NCBI RefSeq assembly: GCF_030733425.1 | Contig: NZ_JASHIZ010000021.1 | Location: 1 to 64,000 of the forward strand | Length of the DNA: 64,000 bases | Direction of reading: 5' to 3' | DNA from: Roseovarius sp. MMSF_3350 | GTDB taxonomy: Bacteria; Pseudomonadota; Alphaproteobacteria; Rhodobacterales; Rhodobacteraceae | Part shown: in pieces, positions 9,073 through 18,099 of the stretch | Numbering within the stretch: position 1 is the stretch's first letter | How the letters are laid out: each line of letters starts with the position of its first letter | Program-made: the position numbers and the translations under genes | Notes under the pieces: model-generated | Database searches by the model: none | What the model was told of the DNA's origin: nothing | Seen by the model: the letters and a program-made list of their open reading frames with translations, nothing else

Positions 9073-9149
9073 GGTCCCGTAGCTCAACTGGATAGAGCAG
9101 CTGACTTCTAATCAGCAGGTTCGGGGTTCGAGTCCTCGCGGGATCGCCA
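9073..9149 (+). tRNA. tRNA-Arg (anticodon TCT)
   Basis: A full cloverleaf can be drawn. The acceptor stem GGTCCCG pairs with CGGGATC (one G-T pair). The D-arm is GCTC..GAGC, and the anticodon stem GCTGA/TCAGC has loop CTTCTAA with anticodon TCT at 9107-9109. The T-arm is CGGGG-TTCGAGT-CCTCG (one G-T pair). The discriminator G and an encoded CCA end at 9149. Confidence 0.96.
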
Positions 9150-9174
9150 GAAGCTCCATCGCAGCTGCCGGACC

Positions 9175-9199
9175 GAAAAAAGGGCCGTTGCCGCCCCTT
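9175..9199 (-). terminator. Probable terminator of the molybdenum hydroxylase operon
   Basis: On the minus strand, downstream of the 9224 stop codon, a short stem (AAGGG/CCCTT) closes a 10-nt loop and runs into a T-run (complement of the A-run at 9175-9181). The stem is weak at 5 bp. Confidence 0.5.
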
Positions 9200-9223
9200 C
9201 TTCCAGGTGTCTAGCAACTGGCC

Positions 9224-11422
9224 TCAGGCCAGGCCGTGCTGCGACATCGGCAGGCTGCGCACCCGCTCGCCCGTTGCCTTGTACACCGCATTGGCCACGG
9301 CAGGGCCTATGGGCGGCGTACCCGGTTCGCCGATGCCGGTGGGCGCTTCGGTCGAGGGCACGATATGCACCTCCACCTCCGGCATGTCCGAGATGCGCAG
9401 CGGCGTGTAGTCGGGGAAGTTGAACTGATCCACCTCGCCATCCGTGAGGGTGATCTGCTCGCGCAGGATTGACGACAGGCCGTACCCCAAGGCGCCCTCG
9501 ACCTGCGCCACGATATTGTCGGGGTTGATCGGAACACCGCAATCCACGCCGCATGTCACTTTCTCGACCTTGATCGTGCCGTCTTCGCGCAGTCGCACGT
9601 CGGCCACTTCGGCCACGTAGCTGCCAAAACTCTTGTGCACGGCGATCCCGCGATGCGTGCCCTCCGGCCCGGCCTCTCCGGCTCTCTCGACCGCCAGCTG
9701 AAGCGCGCCGGCCAGCCGCGCGTCCTCGCCCAGATAGGACAGGCGGAACTCCACCGGGTCACGCTCTGCGGCCTCCGCCAGTTCGTCCATCATGGTTTCC
9801 ATGACATAGGCCGTATGCGTGTGCCCGACCGAGCGCCACCACAGGACCGGCACGCCGACATCGGGGTGATGCACATCGACCGTGAGGTCCGGGATGGCAT
9901 AGGGCGTCGGGTGAATGCCCTCGATCGTGGTGTCGTCGACCCCTTCCTTGACCATGTACTTCTCGAACGGCGTGCCCTTTGCGATGCTCTGGCTGACGAT
10001 GCGGTGCTCCCACCCCGAGATGTTGCCGTCGGCATCGAGGCCAGCACGCACCCGGTGCATCGTCAGGGGGCGATAGTAGCCGCCCTTGATGTCGTCCTCG
10101 CGGGTATAGACCAGCTTGATGGGCCGCGCCTCATGCCCGGCGTCCCGCCAGGCCCGGCCGATGGTGGCGGCCTCGGCAACCAGATGCGCATCACCGGTGG
10201 CACGCCGCCCGAAAGAGCCGCCGCCCCACTTTGTGTACACCTGCACCTGCCCCATCTCGAGCCCGAGAACCGAGGCCGCAGTACCATGATCCACGGTCTG
10301 CAATTGCGAGCCGCCCCAGAACTGCGCCGAACTGCCGTCATAAAGCACGGTCATGTCCAGCGGCTCCATCGGAGCGTGGGCAAGGTAGGGAAAGACGTAA
10401 TCCGCCTCGATGACTTTCTCGGCCTGCTCCAGCTTGGCCGCGGCGTCGCCCTTTGGCTCCGCCGGGTTTCCGGGCTTGTCCAGAAGCGCGCGAAACTCTT
10501 CCATCAGCGCATCGGTGCCACGGGTCTCGCCCGAGCCTTCGGTCCATTCGAGCGTCAGCGCGTCCCGCGCCTGCATCGCCTTCCATGTGGTGTCGGCCAC
10601 CACGACGACGCCTTGCGGGATTTCCAGCACGTCATGCACGCCGTCCATCGCTTTCGCGTCGGCCGCGTCCACCGAGGCCAGGGTTGCGCCGAACCGCGGC
10701 GGCCGGGCCGTTACGGCAACCAGCCCACCCTCGGGCTGCTGGTCGATCCCGAACATGCCGACGCTGCCTTGCGTCTTTTGCGGCACCTCCACGCGGGCGA
10801 ACGACTTGCCGATATAGACCCAATCCTCGGGTGCCTTCAGCGCAACATCCTCGGGCGGTTTCTGGCCGGCCGCGAGGCTCGCCATCTCGCCGAAAGTGAC
10901 AGTGTTCTCGCCAGCCGACAATTTGCCCTCGGAAACGGCGATTTCGGAGGCATCGACGCCCCACTCGCTTGCAGCCGCATTGACCAGCATCGCCCGGACG
11001 GTCGCACCGGCCTTGCGATATTGCTCCCACGAATTGGGCATTGCGGTAGACCCGCCGGTACCCTGCACGCCAAACGCGGTGTTGGCGTAAAGCTCGGGGT
11101 TGGACGGCGCGAAATCGGTGGTCACCTGGTCCCTCGAGGCATCCAGTTCCTCGGCCACCAGCGTGGCAAGACCCGACGCCGTGCCCTGCCCCATATCGAG
11201 GTGTTTGCTGAGTACCAGAACGGTGTTGTCGGGCATAACGTGGACGAACGGCGTCACCAACACGTCGCCCTCGGCACCGGACTGGGCCAGACCACGCGCC
11301 GGCACGGCAGCCCCAAGCAGCAGACCACCGGCCGCACCGGCCGACAGTGTCAGGAATCCGCGCCGCGTTGTCTCCAGCGTTTTGGTTGCCGGCATCAGGT
11401 CGCGTTTGTCGATCAGTCTCAT
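9224..11422 (-). CDS. Molybdopterin-binding subunit, isoquinoline 1-oxidoreductase (IorB)-like
   Basis: 732 residues, typical for IorB-type large subunits of the xanthine dehydrogenase superfamily. A Tat signal (Arg20-Arg21 in TRRGFLTL, then a long Ala/Gly hydrophobic stretch and an ARGLAQ cleavage region) places it in the periplasm. Molybdopterin-binding segments such as [15 protein letters not shown] and GGGSFGRR are visible. It would hydroxylate an N-heterocycle or oxidise an aldehyde; the true substrate is unknown. The start at 11422 follows a GGAGG site overlapping the end of the small-subunit gene. No cytochrome subunit is adjacent. Confidence 0.87.
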   Translation of the reverse strand: MRLIDKRDLMPATKTLETTRRGFLTLSAGAAGGLLLGAAVPARGLAQSGAEGDVLVTPFVHVMPDNTVLVLSKHLDMGQGTASGLATLVAEELDASRDQVTTDFAPSNPELYANTAFGVQGTGGSTAMPNSWEQYRKAGATVRAMLVNAAASEWGVDASEIAVSEGKLSAGENTVTFGEMASLAAGQKPPEDVALKAPEDWVYIGKSFARVEVPQKTQGSVGMFGIDQQPEGGLVAVTARPPRFGATLASVDAADAKAMDGVHDVLEIPQGVVVVADTTWKAMQARDALTLEWTEGSGETRGTDALMEEFRALLDKPGNPAEPKGDAAAKLEQAEKVIEADYVFPYLAHAPMEPLDMTVLYDGSSAQFWGGSQLQTVDHGTAASVLGLEMGQVQVYTKWGGGSFGRRATGDAHLVAEAATIGRAWRDAGHEARPIKLVYTREDDIKGGYYRPLTMHRVRAGLDADGNISGWEHRIVSQSIAKGTPFEKYMVKEGVDDTTIEGIHPTPYAIPDLTVDVHHPDVGVPVLWWRSVGHTHTAYVMETMMDELAEAAERDPVEFRLSYLGEDARLAGALQLAVERAGEAGPEGTHRGIAVHKSFGSYVAEVADVRLREDGTIKVEKVTCGVDCGVPINPDNIVAQVEGALGYGLSSILREQITLTDGEVDQFNFPDYTPLRISDMPEVEVHIVPSTEAPTGIGEPGTPPIGPAVANAVYKATGERVRSLPMSQHGLA

Positions 11423-11423
11423 C

Positions 11424-11882
11424 TTACGCCTCCATGATTTCTGCGGCCCGGTGAATGGCCTTGCGGATACGGGCATAGGACGCACAGCGGCAGAGGTTGC
11501 CGTCCATCGCCGTGTCGATATCGTCGTCAGTGGGTTTGGGCGTTTCGGCCAGCAGCGCCGAGGCCGACATGATCTGCCCCGATTGGCAATAACCGCATTG
11601 CGGCACCTGAAGCTCGACCCAGGCTTTCTGGATAGCCTTGGCGGCCTTGCTTTCGACGCCTTCGATCGTGGTAATGGCCGCCCCGTCCAGATCGCCCAGG
11701 TAGGTCTGGCAGGACCGCGTCGGCACGCCGTCGATATGCACAGTGCACGCCCCGCAAGCGGCCACGCCGCAGCCGAATTTCGTGCCTGTCATCTTGAGTT
11801 CATCGCGCAGCGCCCAAAGCAGGGGCATATCCGGACTTGCGTCGACTTCCGTTTCTTTACCGTTGAGTGTGAATGAAATCAT
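11424..11882 (-). CDS. (2Fe-2S)-binding small subunit, IorA-like
   Basis: 152 residues, the normal IorA size. The plant-type 2Fe-2S cluster cysteines are Cys38, Cys43, Cys46 and Cys58 ([16 protein letters not shown]), and the second cluster is in CGYCQSG plus GNLCRC. It passes electrons from the molybdenum site of the large subunit encoded 1 nt downstream. It has no signal of its own, so it is expected to be exported with the Tat-bearing large subunit (inference from the family). Confidence 0.92.
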   Translation of the reverse strand: MISFTLNGKETEVDASPDMPLLWALRDELKMTGTKFGCGVAACGACTVHIDGVPTRSCQTYLGDLDGAAITTIEGVESKAAKAIQKAWVELQVPQCGYCQSGQIMSASALLAETPKPTDDDIDTAMDGNLCRCASYARIRKAIHRAAEIMEA

Positions 11883-12041
11883 GTCTGGCTCCTATCCCTG
11901 TTGGCAGTCGCTGGAACGTCAAACGGGCGTGAGGACCGCGCCGTGATTGCCGCAGTCTAGAAGTTAGGATGGAGCGGCAAAAGCCGATAAGCCGGCCGTT
12001 TCTGCACAGGCGCGCGTTCATATCCGCACAGCTTTTGGGCT

Positions 12042-13295
12042 TCAGCGGCTGAAACGCTCGGGCGCGAAGGGGCCGACGTCGATATTGGGCCGCCTGCCCG
12101 AGATCATCTGCGCCAGGATACGGCCCGTCTTGGGGCCCGCGGTCAGGCCGATGTGGTCGTGGCCGAACCCGGTATAGGCGCCGGTAATCCCCGGCACGGA
12201 CCCGATCATGGGAAGAGAATCCGCCATCGCCGGCCTGTGACCCATCCATCGGGTCGTTTCCTTCCATTCCAGTCCCGGCAAAGCCTTCTTCAGATGGCGC
12301 AGGAACATCCGGTACGGTGCCTCGGGCGGTGGCGCATCGAAACCGCCGTAGCCCACCATCCCGGCCAGTCGGATGCGCCCCTCCATCGGTGTGATGACGA
12401 ACTTGCCCGCCGCGAACATCAACGGCGCACGCGGGGTCTGTGACGGGTCCCACAACTCGATATGAAAACCGCTTTCGGGGTGAAGGGGAACGACGAGCCC
12501 CAAGGATCGGGTCAGTTCCTTGGACCATGCCCCGGCCGCGACAACCACCGTGTCGCAAGGCAGGGTGTCGCCATCGAGGCGCAGTCCCCGAACCTGTCCA
12601 TCCTCGCAGACGATCCCTTTTGCCTCGCTCCGGACGAATTTGGCGCCAAGGCGTTCGGCCACAGCCGCAAGCGCTTTGACATAGGCGCCGGGATCGGAAA
12701 TACGTCCGTGGTTCGGCATCCTGACGGCGCACCCGATCGCGTTGCCAAAGATCGGGTCGTAGCTTCTGAACGCGGTGCGATCCATCACCGAGAAATCGAA
12801 GCCTTGTGCCGTGCGCAGGTCCCACGAAAAACGGTCGGCCTCGAACCCAGACCGATCCGCATAGCCGTAGACATAATCACAGGGCAGCACGTATTTCTCG
12901 GCGGGCGTTCCAGAGGCCAGTGCCTGATGGTCGGCAAGGCTGTCGCCGATCAGTGGCAGGATCGCGTCGGCACGTTTTCGTGCCGCTTCCGCTGACGCAT
13001 GGCGCAAATACCGAAACAGCCATGGGGCCAGAGCCGGAAGGTGTCGCATCCTCAAATACAATGGTTCGCGCGGATCCAGCGCCATGCGCGGCGCCTTGCG
13101 CAGCAGCCCCGGCCCCGGCACGGGCAACGTGGCGGCGGAGGCCAGCAGCCCCGCGTTTCCAAAGCTTGTCGCCTCTCCCGGTCCGACCCTGTCGACCAGC
13201 GTGACCTGCTGCCCTTCCCGCGCCAGCCATAGCGCGGTTGACACGCCGACGATGCCGGCGCCGATAACGGCCACATTGCGCGGAATGCTTGTCAT
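12042..13295 (-). CDS. DadA-like FAD-dependent amino acid/amine dehydrogenase
   Basis: 417 residues of the DAO fold. The FAD Rossmann motif GAGIVG is at residues 12-17, and the family C-terminal GHDHIGLTAGPKTGRILAQMI helix is present. It resembles the D-amino-acid dehydrogenase small subunit and related sarcosine/dimethylglycine oxidoreductases; the substrate cannot be read from sequence. It lies 31 nt downstream of the GlxA-type regulator in the same direction and is probably co-transcribed with it. Its position beside the carnitine genes makes a methylated-amine or betaine-derived substrate plausible but unproven. Confidence 0.82.
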   Translation of the reverse strand: MTSIPRNVAVIGAGIVGVSTALWLAREGQQVTLVDRVGPGEATSFGNAGLLASAATLPVPGPGLLRKAPRMALDPREPLYLRMRHLPALAPWLFRYLRHASAEAARKRADAILPLIGDSLADHQALASGTPAEKYVLPCDYVYGYADRSGFEADRFSWDLRTAQGFDFSVMDRTAFRSYDPIFGNAIGCAVRMPNHGRISDPGAYVKALAAVAERLGAKFVRSEAKGIVCEDGQVRGLRLDGDTLPCDTVVVAAGAWSKELTRSLGLVVPLHPESGFHIELWDPSQTPRAPLMFAAGKFVITPMEGRIRLAGMVGYGGFDAPPPEAPYRMFLRHLKKALPGLEWKETTRWMGHRPAMADSLPMIGSVPGITGAYTGFGHDHIGLTAGPKTGRILAQMISGRRPNIDVGPFAPERFSR

Positions 13296-13326
13296 GGGCG
13301 CAGCTTTAGCGGCGCTCGCAAGGCTG

Positions 13327-14271
13327 TCAATGGCGCCGCAGTTCGCGCGGTGTCGTCCCGTATTGCCGCCGGATGGCGCGGGTCATGGCGGCCGGAGAAT
13401 CATAGCCGCAGCGCACTGCGATCTCGGCGACCCCCAGGGTGCTGTCCTCGATGAACTTGCGTGCCGCGGCGAGCCGAAGATGCCGATAGACCTTACCTGG
13501 CGGCGCGCCCAACCGGGCCCGGAACCGCCGGTCGAGCGTTCGCGGCTGACAGGACAGGCGCTGTGCAAGCTGTTGCACGGAAATGGGGTTCTCGATCGTA
13601 TCCCGCATGAGCTGCAACCCCTTGCGGACCAGCGGATCCGTGACTTGGGTCGCGCGGCCTCCACCCACGGGCGGGTCGCCTTGCAGGAACAGCGCCTCGA
13701 CATCCAAACGGGCCGACATTCCAAGATGCTGGGCGATCAGATCCAGCGTCAGGCCCAGTGCCGACATGGCCCCTGCGCATGTGATCACGTTGCCGTCGGT
13801 CAGAACGTGCGCGCGCTCCGCCTCGACCGCCAGAAACCGTTCGGTAAACGCATCCAGCACGTCCCAATGTACCGTCGCGCGCTTTCCATCGAGCAGACCG
13901 GCCGACGCCAACAGCCAGGGACCTGTATCCAGTCCCACGACCCGGTTGGTGTGCCGCACGGCATCGCGGAGTTGCCGGCGGGTCCGCGGGGTGTCATGTG
14001 CCTCGTGACCATAACTGGCGAGCACGAAGAGGTAATCGACCTTCGCCATCTGCGACACCGCGCTTTTGGCAATCATCTCGATGTCGCTGGAAGATCGCGT
14101 CGGGGCGCCGTCGAGGCTCAGCACCGTCCACTCGAACACGGTACTTGCCCCAAGCGAATTGGCCGCGCGCAAGGGTTCGATGCAGTTGGCCAGGCACAAG
14201 TTGGAAAAACGATCGAAAAGCAGAAAGCCTATCCGTGTACGCGGCGCAGAAGATTTTGTCCATTCCGGCAT
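13327..14271 (-). CDS. GlxA-family transcriptional regulator (DJ-1/PfpI + AraC HTH)
   Basis: 314 residues: a DJ-1/PfpI-like domain at about 10-180 (IGFLLFDRFSNLCLANCIEPLRAAN) and an AraC-type double helix-turn-helix at about 215-314 (IENPISVQQLAQRLSCQPRTLDRRF, then GVAEIAVRCGYDSPAAMTRAIR). Regulators of this type (for example CdhR, GbdR) control carnitine and betaine catabolism in Pseudomonas. This gene is divergent from the carnitine-type operon that begins at 14347, with a 75-nt gap, which supports the same role. It leads a short operon with the DadA-like gene. Confidence 0.88.
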   Translation of the reverse strand: MPEWTKSSAPRTRIGFLLFDRFSNLCLANCIEPLRAANSLGASTVFEWTVLSLDGAPTRSSSDIEMIAKSAVSQMAKVDYLFVLASYGHEAHDTPRTRRQLRDAVRHTNRVVGLDTGPWLLASAGLLDGKRATVHWDVLDAFTERFLAVEAERAHVLTDGNVITCAGAMSALGLTLDLIAQHLGMSARLDVEALFLQGDPPVGGGRATQVTDPLVRKGLQLMRDTIENPISVQQLAQRLSCQPRTLDRRFRARLGAPPGKVYRHLRLAAARKFIEDSTLGVAEIAVRCGYDSPAAMTRAIRRQYGTTPRELRRH

Positions 14272-14346
14272 GATTTTTGACTATTACCGCAATATTTTCG
14301 AGGTATCCAGCGCGCTATGCTGTCGGCACCGAAAGAGGAGCCTGCA

Positions 14347-15258
14347 ATGCCACTTGCCATGAACCGAGAGGTGTTCATCACCTGTGCCGTAACGGGCTCG
14401 GGCGGAACCCAAGACAAGAGTCCGCATGTACCGCGCAGCCCGAAAGCGATTGCCGAAAGTGCCATCGCCGCGGCCAGGGCCGGGGCGGCGGTGGTGCATT
14501 GTCACGTTCGGGATCCCGAGACCGGTGTGCCATCGCGGGACGTGAAGATGTTCCGCGAGGTGACCGAGCGGATCCGCGATTCCGAGGTCGACGTTGTGCT
14601 GAACCTGACCGCCGGAATGGGCGGGGACATGGTGTTCGGCGATGTCGAAAGCCCGCTGCCGCTGAATGAGGCCGGAACCGACATGATCGGCGCGACCGAG
14701 CGGGTGGCGCATGTGGCCGAATGCCGCCCGGAGATCTGCACGCTGGATTGCGGCACGATGAACTTTGCCGAGGCCGACTACGTCATGACCAACACGCCGG
14801 GCATGTTGATGGCGATGGGCCGGATGATGACGGAACTAAGCGTGAAGCCCGAGATCGAGGCCTTCGACACGGGCCATTTGTGGTATGCAAAACAACTTGT
14901 TAGCGATGGCGTGCTGGACAGCCCCGCGCTGGTGCAGCTGTGCATGGGCGTGCCGTGGGGCGCGCCGGATGACCTGAACACCTTCATGGCGATGGTCAAC
15001 AACGTGCCTCAGGACTGGACCTTCAGCGCCTTCGGGCTGGGGCGCAACCAGATGCCTTACGTCGCCGCCTCGGTGCTGGCGGGGGGCAATGTGCGCGTCG
15101 GGCTGGAGGACAACCTGATGTTGGACAAGGGTGTGCTGGCCACGAACGAACAGCTTGTCGCGCGGGCGAAAGAGATCATCGAACGGCTGGGCGCCCGGGT
15201 GATCGGGCCCGAGGACGTGCGCAAGAAGCTGGGGCTGACAAGGCGGGCGCCGGTCTGA
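14347..15258 (+). CDS. BKACE (DUF849) beta-keto acid cleavage enzyme, probably 3-dehydrocarnitine cleavage
   Basis: 303 residues, the normal BKACE length. The zinc-binding HxH is His51/His53 in VVHCHVRDPETG, and the CAVTGSG start and the LEDN segment near residues 256-259 also match. BKACEs condense a beta-keto acid with acetyl-CoA. The dehydrocarnitine-specific class yields betainyl-CoA and acetoacetate. Substrate assignment here rests on the downstream carnitine dehydrogenase-thioesterase fusion, not on residues. The ATG at 14347 is preceded by GAGGAG; an alternative ATG lies 12 nt later. Confidence 0.88.
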   Translation: MPLAMNREVFITCAVTGSGGTQDKSPHVPRSPKAIAESAIAAARAGAAVVHCHVRDPETGVPSRDVKMFREVTERIRDSEVDVVLNLTAGMGGDMVFGDVESPLPLNEAGTDMIGATERVAHVAECRPEICTLDCGTMNFAEADYVMTNTPGMLMAMGRMMTELSVKPEIEAFDTGHLWYAKQLVSDGVLDSPALVQLCMGVPWGAPDDLNTFMAMVNNVPQDWTFSAFGLGRNQMPYVAASVLAGGNVRVGLEDNLMLDKGVLATNEQLVARAKEIIERLGARVIGPEDVRKKLGLTRRAPV

Positions 15259-15266
15259 AAATGGCT

Positions 15267-15293
15267 GTCGGTATCGCGTCGGTATTTGGGTGG
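15267..15293 (-). repeat. Dispersed 27-bp repeat, copy B
   Basis: The reverse complement of the copy at 4646-4672, identical in 26 of 27 positions. It is placed between the BKACE stop and the SDR start, inside a co-directional operon. A partial extra unit (GCATCGCGTCGGTGTCG) follows it. Confidence 0.7.
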
Positions 15294-15334
15294 CATCGCG
15301 TCGGTGTCGTTTGCGCCTGCCGGACAACCCGGCC

Positions 15335-16099
15335 ATGAGCCGCCGCGTGGTCATCACCGCTGGCGCGTCGGGCATCGGCAAGCGGCTGGCCGAGCGGTTC
15401 CTGGCCGAGGGCGACCGCGTGGCGATCTGTGACGCCGACCCGGTGGCGGTGGCCGCGATGGCCGAGGCCAACCCGTCGCTGATCGCGCATGAGGCCGATG
15501 TCACCGACGAGGCCGAGATGGACGCTTTCCTCGGCCAGGTCGAAGGCGAATGGGGCGGGGCTGACGTGGTCTGCGCCAATGCCGGGACCGGCGGACAGGC
15601 CGGGCTGATCGAAGACCTCGATTATGCCGCCTGGCAGCAATGTATCGCGGTCAACCTGCACGGGTCTTTCCTGACCTGCCGCTGGGCCGCGCGGGTGATG
15701 CGGGCGCAGGGCGCGGGGCTGATTGTGCTGACGACCTCGACAGCGGGGCAATGGGGCTATCCCTATCGCTCGCCCTATTCCTCGGCCAAATGGGCGTTGG
15801 TGGGGCTGACCAAGACACTGGCGATGGAGTTGGGCCCGGCGGGCGTGCGGGTGAACGCCATCGCCCCCGGCGCGGTGGAAGGCGACCGAATGGATCGCGT
15901 CGTGGCAATGGAGGCCGCCGCCAGCGGCAAGACCGAGGACGAAGTGCGCGCCCAATACGTCAAGGGCGTCAGCCTGCGCAGTTGGGTCACCGCCGATGAC
16001 CTTGCCGACATGGTGCTGTTTCTCGCTTCGCCGGGGGCCGCGAAGATCTCGGGCCAGGTTATGGCGGTGGATGGCCACACCGAAACGCTGGTGCCATGA
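15335..16099 (+). CDS. SDR-family NAD(P)-dependent oxidoreductase
   Basis: 254 residues, classical short-chain dehydrogenase. The cofactor glycine motif is TAGASGIG near residues 8-15. The NAGT motif follows, with a catalytic Ser in TTSTAG, a YSSAK (YxxxK) active site and the C-terminal GQVMAVDGHTETL. The substrate is unknown; in this operon a role on a carnitine-derived hydroxy acid or on 3-hydroxybutyrate is possible. The first Met of the conserved N-terminus (MSRRVVITAG) is at 15335. Upstream in-frame codons encode repeat sequence and are not included. Confidence 0.88.
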   Translation: MSRRVVITAGASGIGKRLAERFLAEGDRVAICDADPVAVAAMAEANPSLIAHEADVTDEAEMDAFLGQVEGEWGGADVVCANAGTGGQAGLIEDLDYAAWQQCIAVNLHGSFLTCRWAARVMRAQGAGLIVLTTSTAGQWGYPYRSPYSSAKWALVGLTKTLAMELGPAGVRVNAIAPGAVEGDRMDRVVAMEAAASGKTEDEVRAQYVKGVSLRSWVTADDLADMVLFLASPGAAKISGQVMAVDGHTETLVP

Positions 16100-16131
16100 T
16101 GCGCGTGAAGCATCACGACATGAGGCACACC

Positions 16132-16671
16132 ATGCGAAACTGGACGAACCGGATCACATACTTCGTTGCGGCCCTGGCGCTGGCGGGCTGCGCCAGCGGG
16201 CCGATGGCGCCAGACCGATCATTCCGCGACACGGGTCAGCCACTGTCGGTGACGACGCGCGGCAACGGGATGCAGGACATGGGCGGGCCGTGGTTCGTGC
16301 GCGGGTATTTCCCCGGCGATGGCGGTCTGGCCATGGTGACCCTTCTGCCGGACCTTCACGGCCAGCAGGCGGTGGAGTTCCGCACCGAGGCCTGCCTTCT
16401 GTCCGGCGATTGCGAGACCGATACCGAGATATGGATGGCCAGGCCGCTGGGTCAGAACCGCTGGCAGCTGAACCGCGAGGGCGACGCTCCGCGGCAGATG
16501 TGGGTCGTGTGGGTGGATGACGATTTCCGCACGGCGGCGATCGGGACACCCGATGGCAGCTATGGCTGGATCCTCGACCGCCGCCCCGAAGGCGGGGCCG
16601 ACCGGCTGCGGGCGGCGGCGGAGATCCTGAATTTCAACGGCTATGACACCTCGCGGATCAAGGTGAGATGA
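16132..16671 (+). CDS. Bacterial lipocalin (Blc-like) lipoprotein
   Basis: 179 residues. A short lipoprotein signal ends in a lipobox (ALAGC, Cys at about residue 20). A lipocalin-type barrel follows: GPWFVRGYFP as the first strand, then RQMWVVWVDDDFRTAAIGTPDGSYGWILDRRP and the closing LNFNGYDTSRIKV, all as in the Blc family. It would be anchored in the outer membrane and bind a hydrophobic ligand. The start at 16132 has a GAGG site; ATGs at 16096/16099 overlapping the SDR stop are possible but would spoil the signal peptide. It is an unusual member of a carnitine operon. Confidence 0.78.
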   Translation: MRNWTNRITYFVAALALAGCASGPMAPDRSFRDTGQPLSVTTRGNGMQDMGGPWFVRGYFPGDGGLAMVTLLPDLHGQQAVEFRTEACLLSGDCETDTEIWMARPLGQNRWQLNREGDAPRQMWVVWVDDDFRTAAIGTPDGSYGWILDRRPEGGADRLRAAAEILNFNGYDTSRIKVR

Positions 16672-16685
16672 CGAAGGGAACGACG

Positions 16686-18095
16686 ATGACGAAAAGGGCG
16701 GCAATCATCGGTGGCGGCGTGATCGGCGGCGGCTGGGCCGCGCGGTTCCTGCTGAACGGCTGGGATGTGCGGGTGTTCGACCCCGACCCGCAAGCCGAGC
16801 GCAAGGTGGGCGAAGTGCTGACCAACGCGCGTGGCGCTTTGCCGATGCTGTATGACTGCGCCCTGCCCGCCGAGGGAAAGCTGAGCTTTCACGGCTCGAT
16901 TGCCGAGGCGGTCGAGGGCGCGGACTGGATCCAGGAAAGCGTGAGTGAGCGGCTGGACCTGAAGCACAAGGTCTTTGCCGAGATCCAGGGCGCCGCGCCG
17001 GGCGTGCCGATCGGCTCGTCGACCAGCGGGTTCAAGCCGTCCGAGTTGCAGCAAGGTGCTGCCGACCCGTCCACGATAATGGTCACGCACCCGTTCAATC
17101 CGGTTTACCTGCTGCCGCTGATCGAGGTGGTGCCGTCCGAGGCCACGGCGCCTGCGATGGTCGAGGCGGCCAAGGCGGTGCTGACCGAGGTGGGCCTTTA
17201 CCCCCTGCATGTGCGCAAGGAGATCGACGCGCATATCGCCGACCGCTTCCTCGAGGCCGTGTGGCGCGAGGCGCTGTGGCTGGTGAAGGACGGGATCGCC
17301 ACCACTGAGGAGATCGACAATGCCATCCGCTATGGCTTTGGCTTGCGTTGGGGGCAGATGGGCCTGTTCGAGACCTACCGCGTGGCCGGCGGCGAGGCCG
17401 GGATGCGACATTTCATGGCGCAGTTCGGCCCGGCGCTGAGCTGGCCCTGGACCAAGCTGATGGATGTGCCGGAGTTCACGCCGGAACTGGTGGACCTGAT
17501 CGCGGACCAGTCCGACGCGCAGTCGGGGCACCTTTCGATCCGCGAGCTGGAGCGCAAGCGCGACCGCAACCTGATCGCGATGATGCGGGCGCTGAAACAG
17601 CAGGGGAACGCGACCGGCCGGCTTGTTGCCGAGCATCAGCGGGCGCTTCTGAAGGTCCCTGCGGAGGCTTCGCCGATGATCACGCAGGACCGGATGGTGC
17701 CGGTCGACTGGACCGACATGAACGGTCACATGAACGAGGGCCGCTACGGCCAGGTCTTCAGCGATGCGGCCGAGGGCGTGATGGCCTATGTGGGCGCGGA
17801 CGAGACCTATGTGTCCGAGCGGCAGCTGAGCTATTTCACGGTGGAGACCACGATCAAGTACCTGGCCGAAACGCGGGCCGGGGAAGAGATCATCGTGGAA
17901 AGCCGGGTGACCGAGGGCGGCGGCAAGAAGCTGCGCTGCCATCACGAGATGAAGCGCAAGAGCGACGGTGCGGTGATGGCCAGCTGCGACCAGCTGATGC
18001 TGCATGTGAGCCTGGAGACCCGGCGCACCTGTGAGCCACCCGAGGATGTGGCGGACAAGGTGGCGGCGCTGGTCGCCCTGCACGCAAAGGAGTGA
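16686..18095 (+). CDS. lcdH: L-carnitine dehydrogenase fused to a hotdog thioesterase
   Basis: 469 residues in two parts. Residues of about 1-320 are a 3-hydroxyacyl-CoA dehydrogenase-type NAD domain (glycine loop IIGGGVIGGGW, then the conserved MVTHPFNPVYLLPLIEVVP). Residues of about 330-469 are a hotdog thioesterase (VDWTDMNGHMNEGRYGQVF). The same fusion is described in rhizobia, where it oxidises L-carnitine to 3-dehydrocarnitine and hydrolyses betainyl-CoA, the product of the BKACE step. Both steps flanking the BKACE reaction are thus in one polypeptide. The start at 16686 has AAGGGA 6 nt upstream; an ATG at 16668 overlaps the lipocalin stop. Confidence 0.92.
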   Translation: MTKRAAIIGGGVIGGGWAARFLLNGWDVRVFDPDPQAERKVGEVLTNARGALPMLYDCALPAEGKLSFHGSIAEAVEGADWIQESVSERLDLKHKVFAEIQGAAPGVPIGSSTSGFKPSELQQGAADPSTIMVTHPFNPVYLLPLIEVVPSEATAPAMVEAAKAVLTEVGLYPLHVRKEIDAHIADRFLEAVWREALWLVKDGIATTEEIDNAIRYGFGLRWGQMGLFETYRVAGGEAGMRHFMAQFGPALSWPWTKLMDVPEFTPELVDLIADQSDAQSGHLSIRELERKRDRNLIAMMRALKQQGNATGRLVAEHQRALLKVPAEASPMITQDRMVPVDWTDMNGHMNEGRYGQVFSDAAEGVMAYVGADETYVSERQLSYFTVETTIKYLAETRAGEEIIVESRVTEGGGKKLRCHHEMKRKSDGAVMASCDQLMLHVSLETRRTCEPPEDVADKVAALVALHAKE

Positions 18096-18099
18096 GACC

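Noticed and set aside
14277..14306. A sigma-70 promoter (TTGACT plus a -10) before the BKACE gene
   Set aside because: The -35 is good, but at 17-18 nt spacing the -10 would be GAGGTA/AGGTAT, too poor to report.
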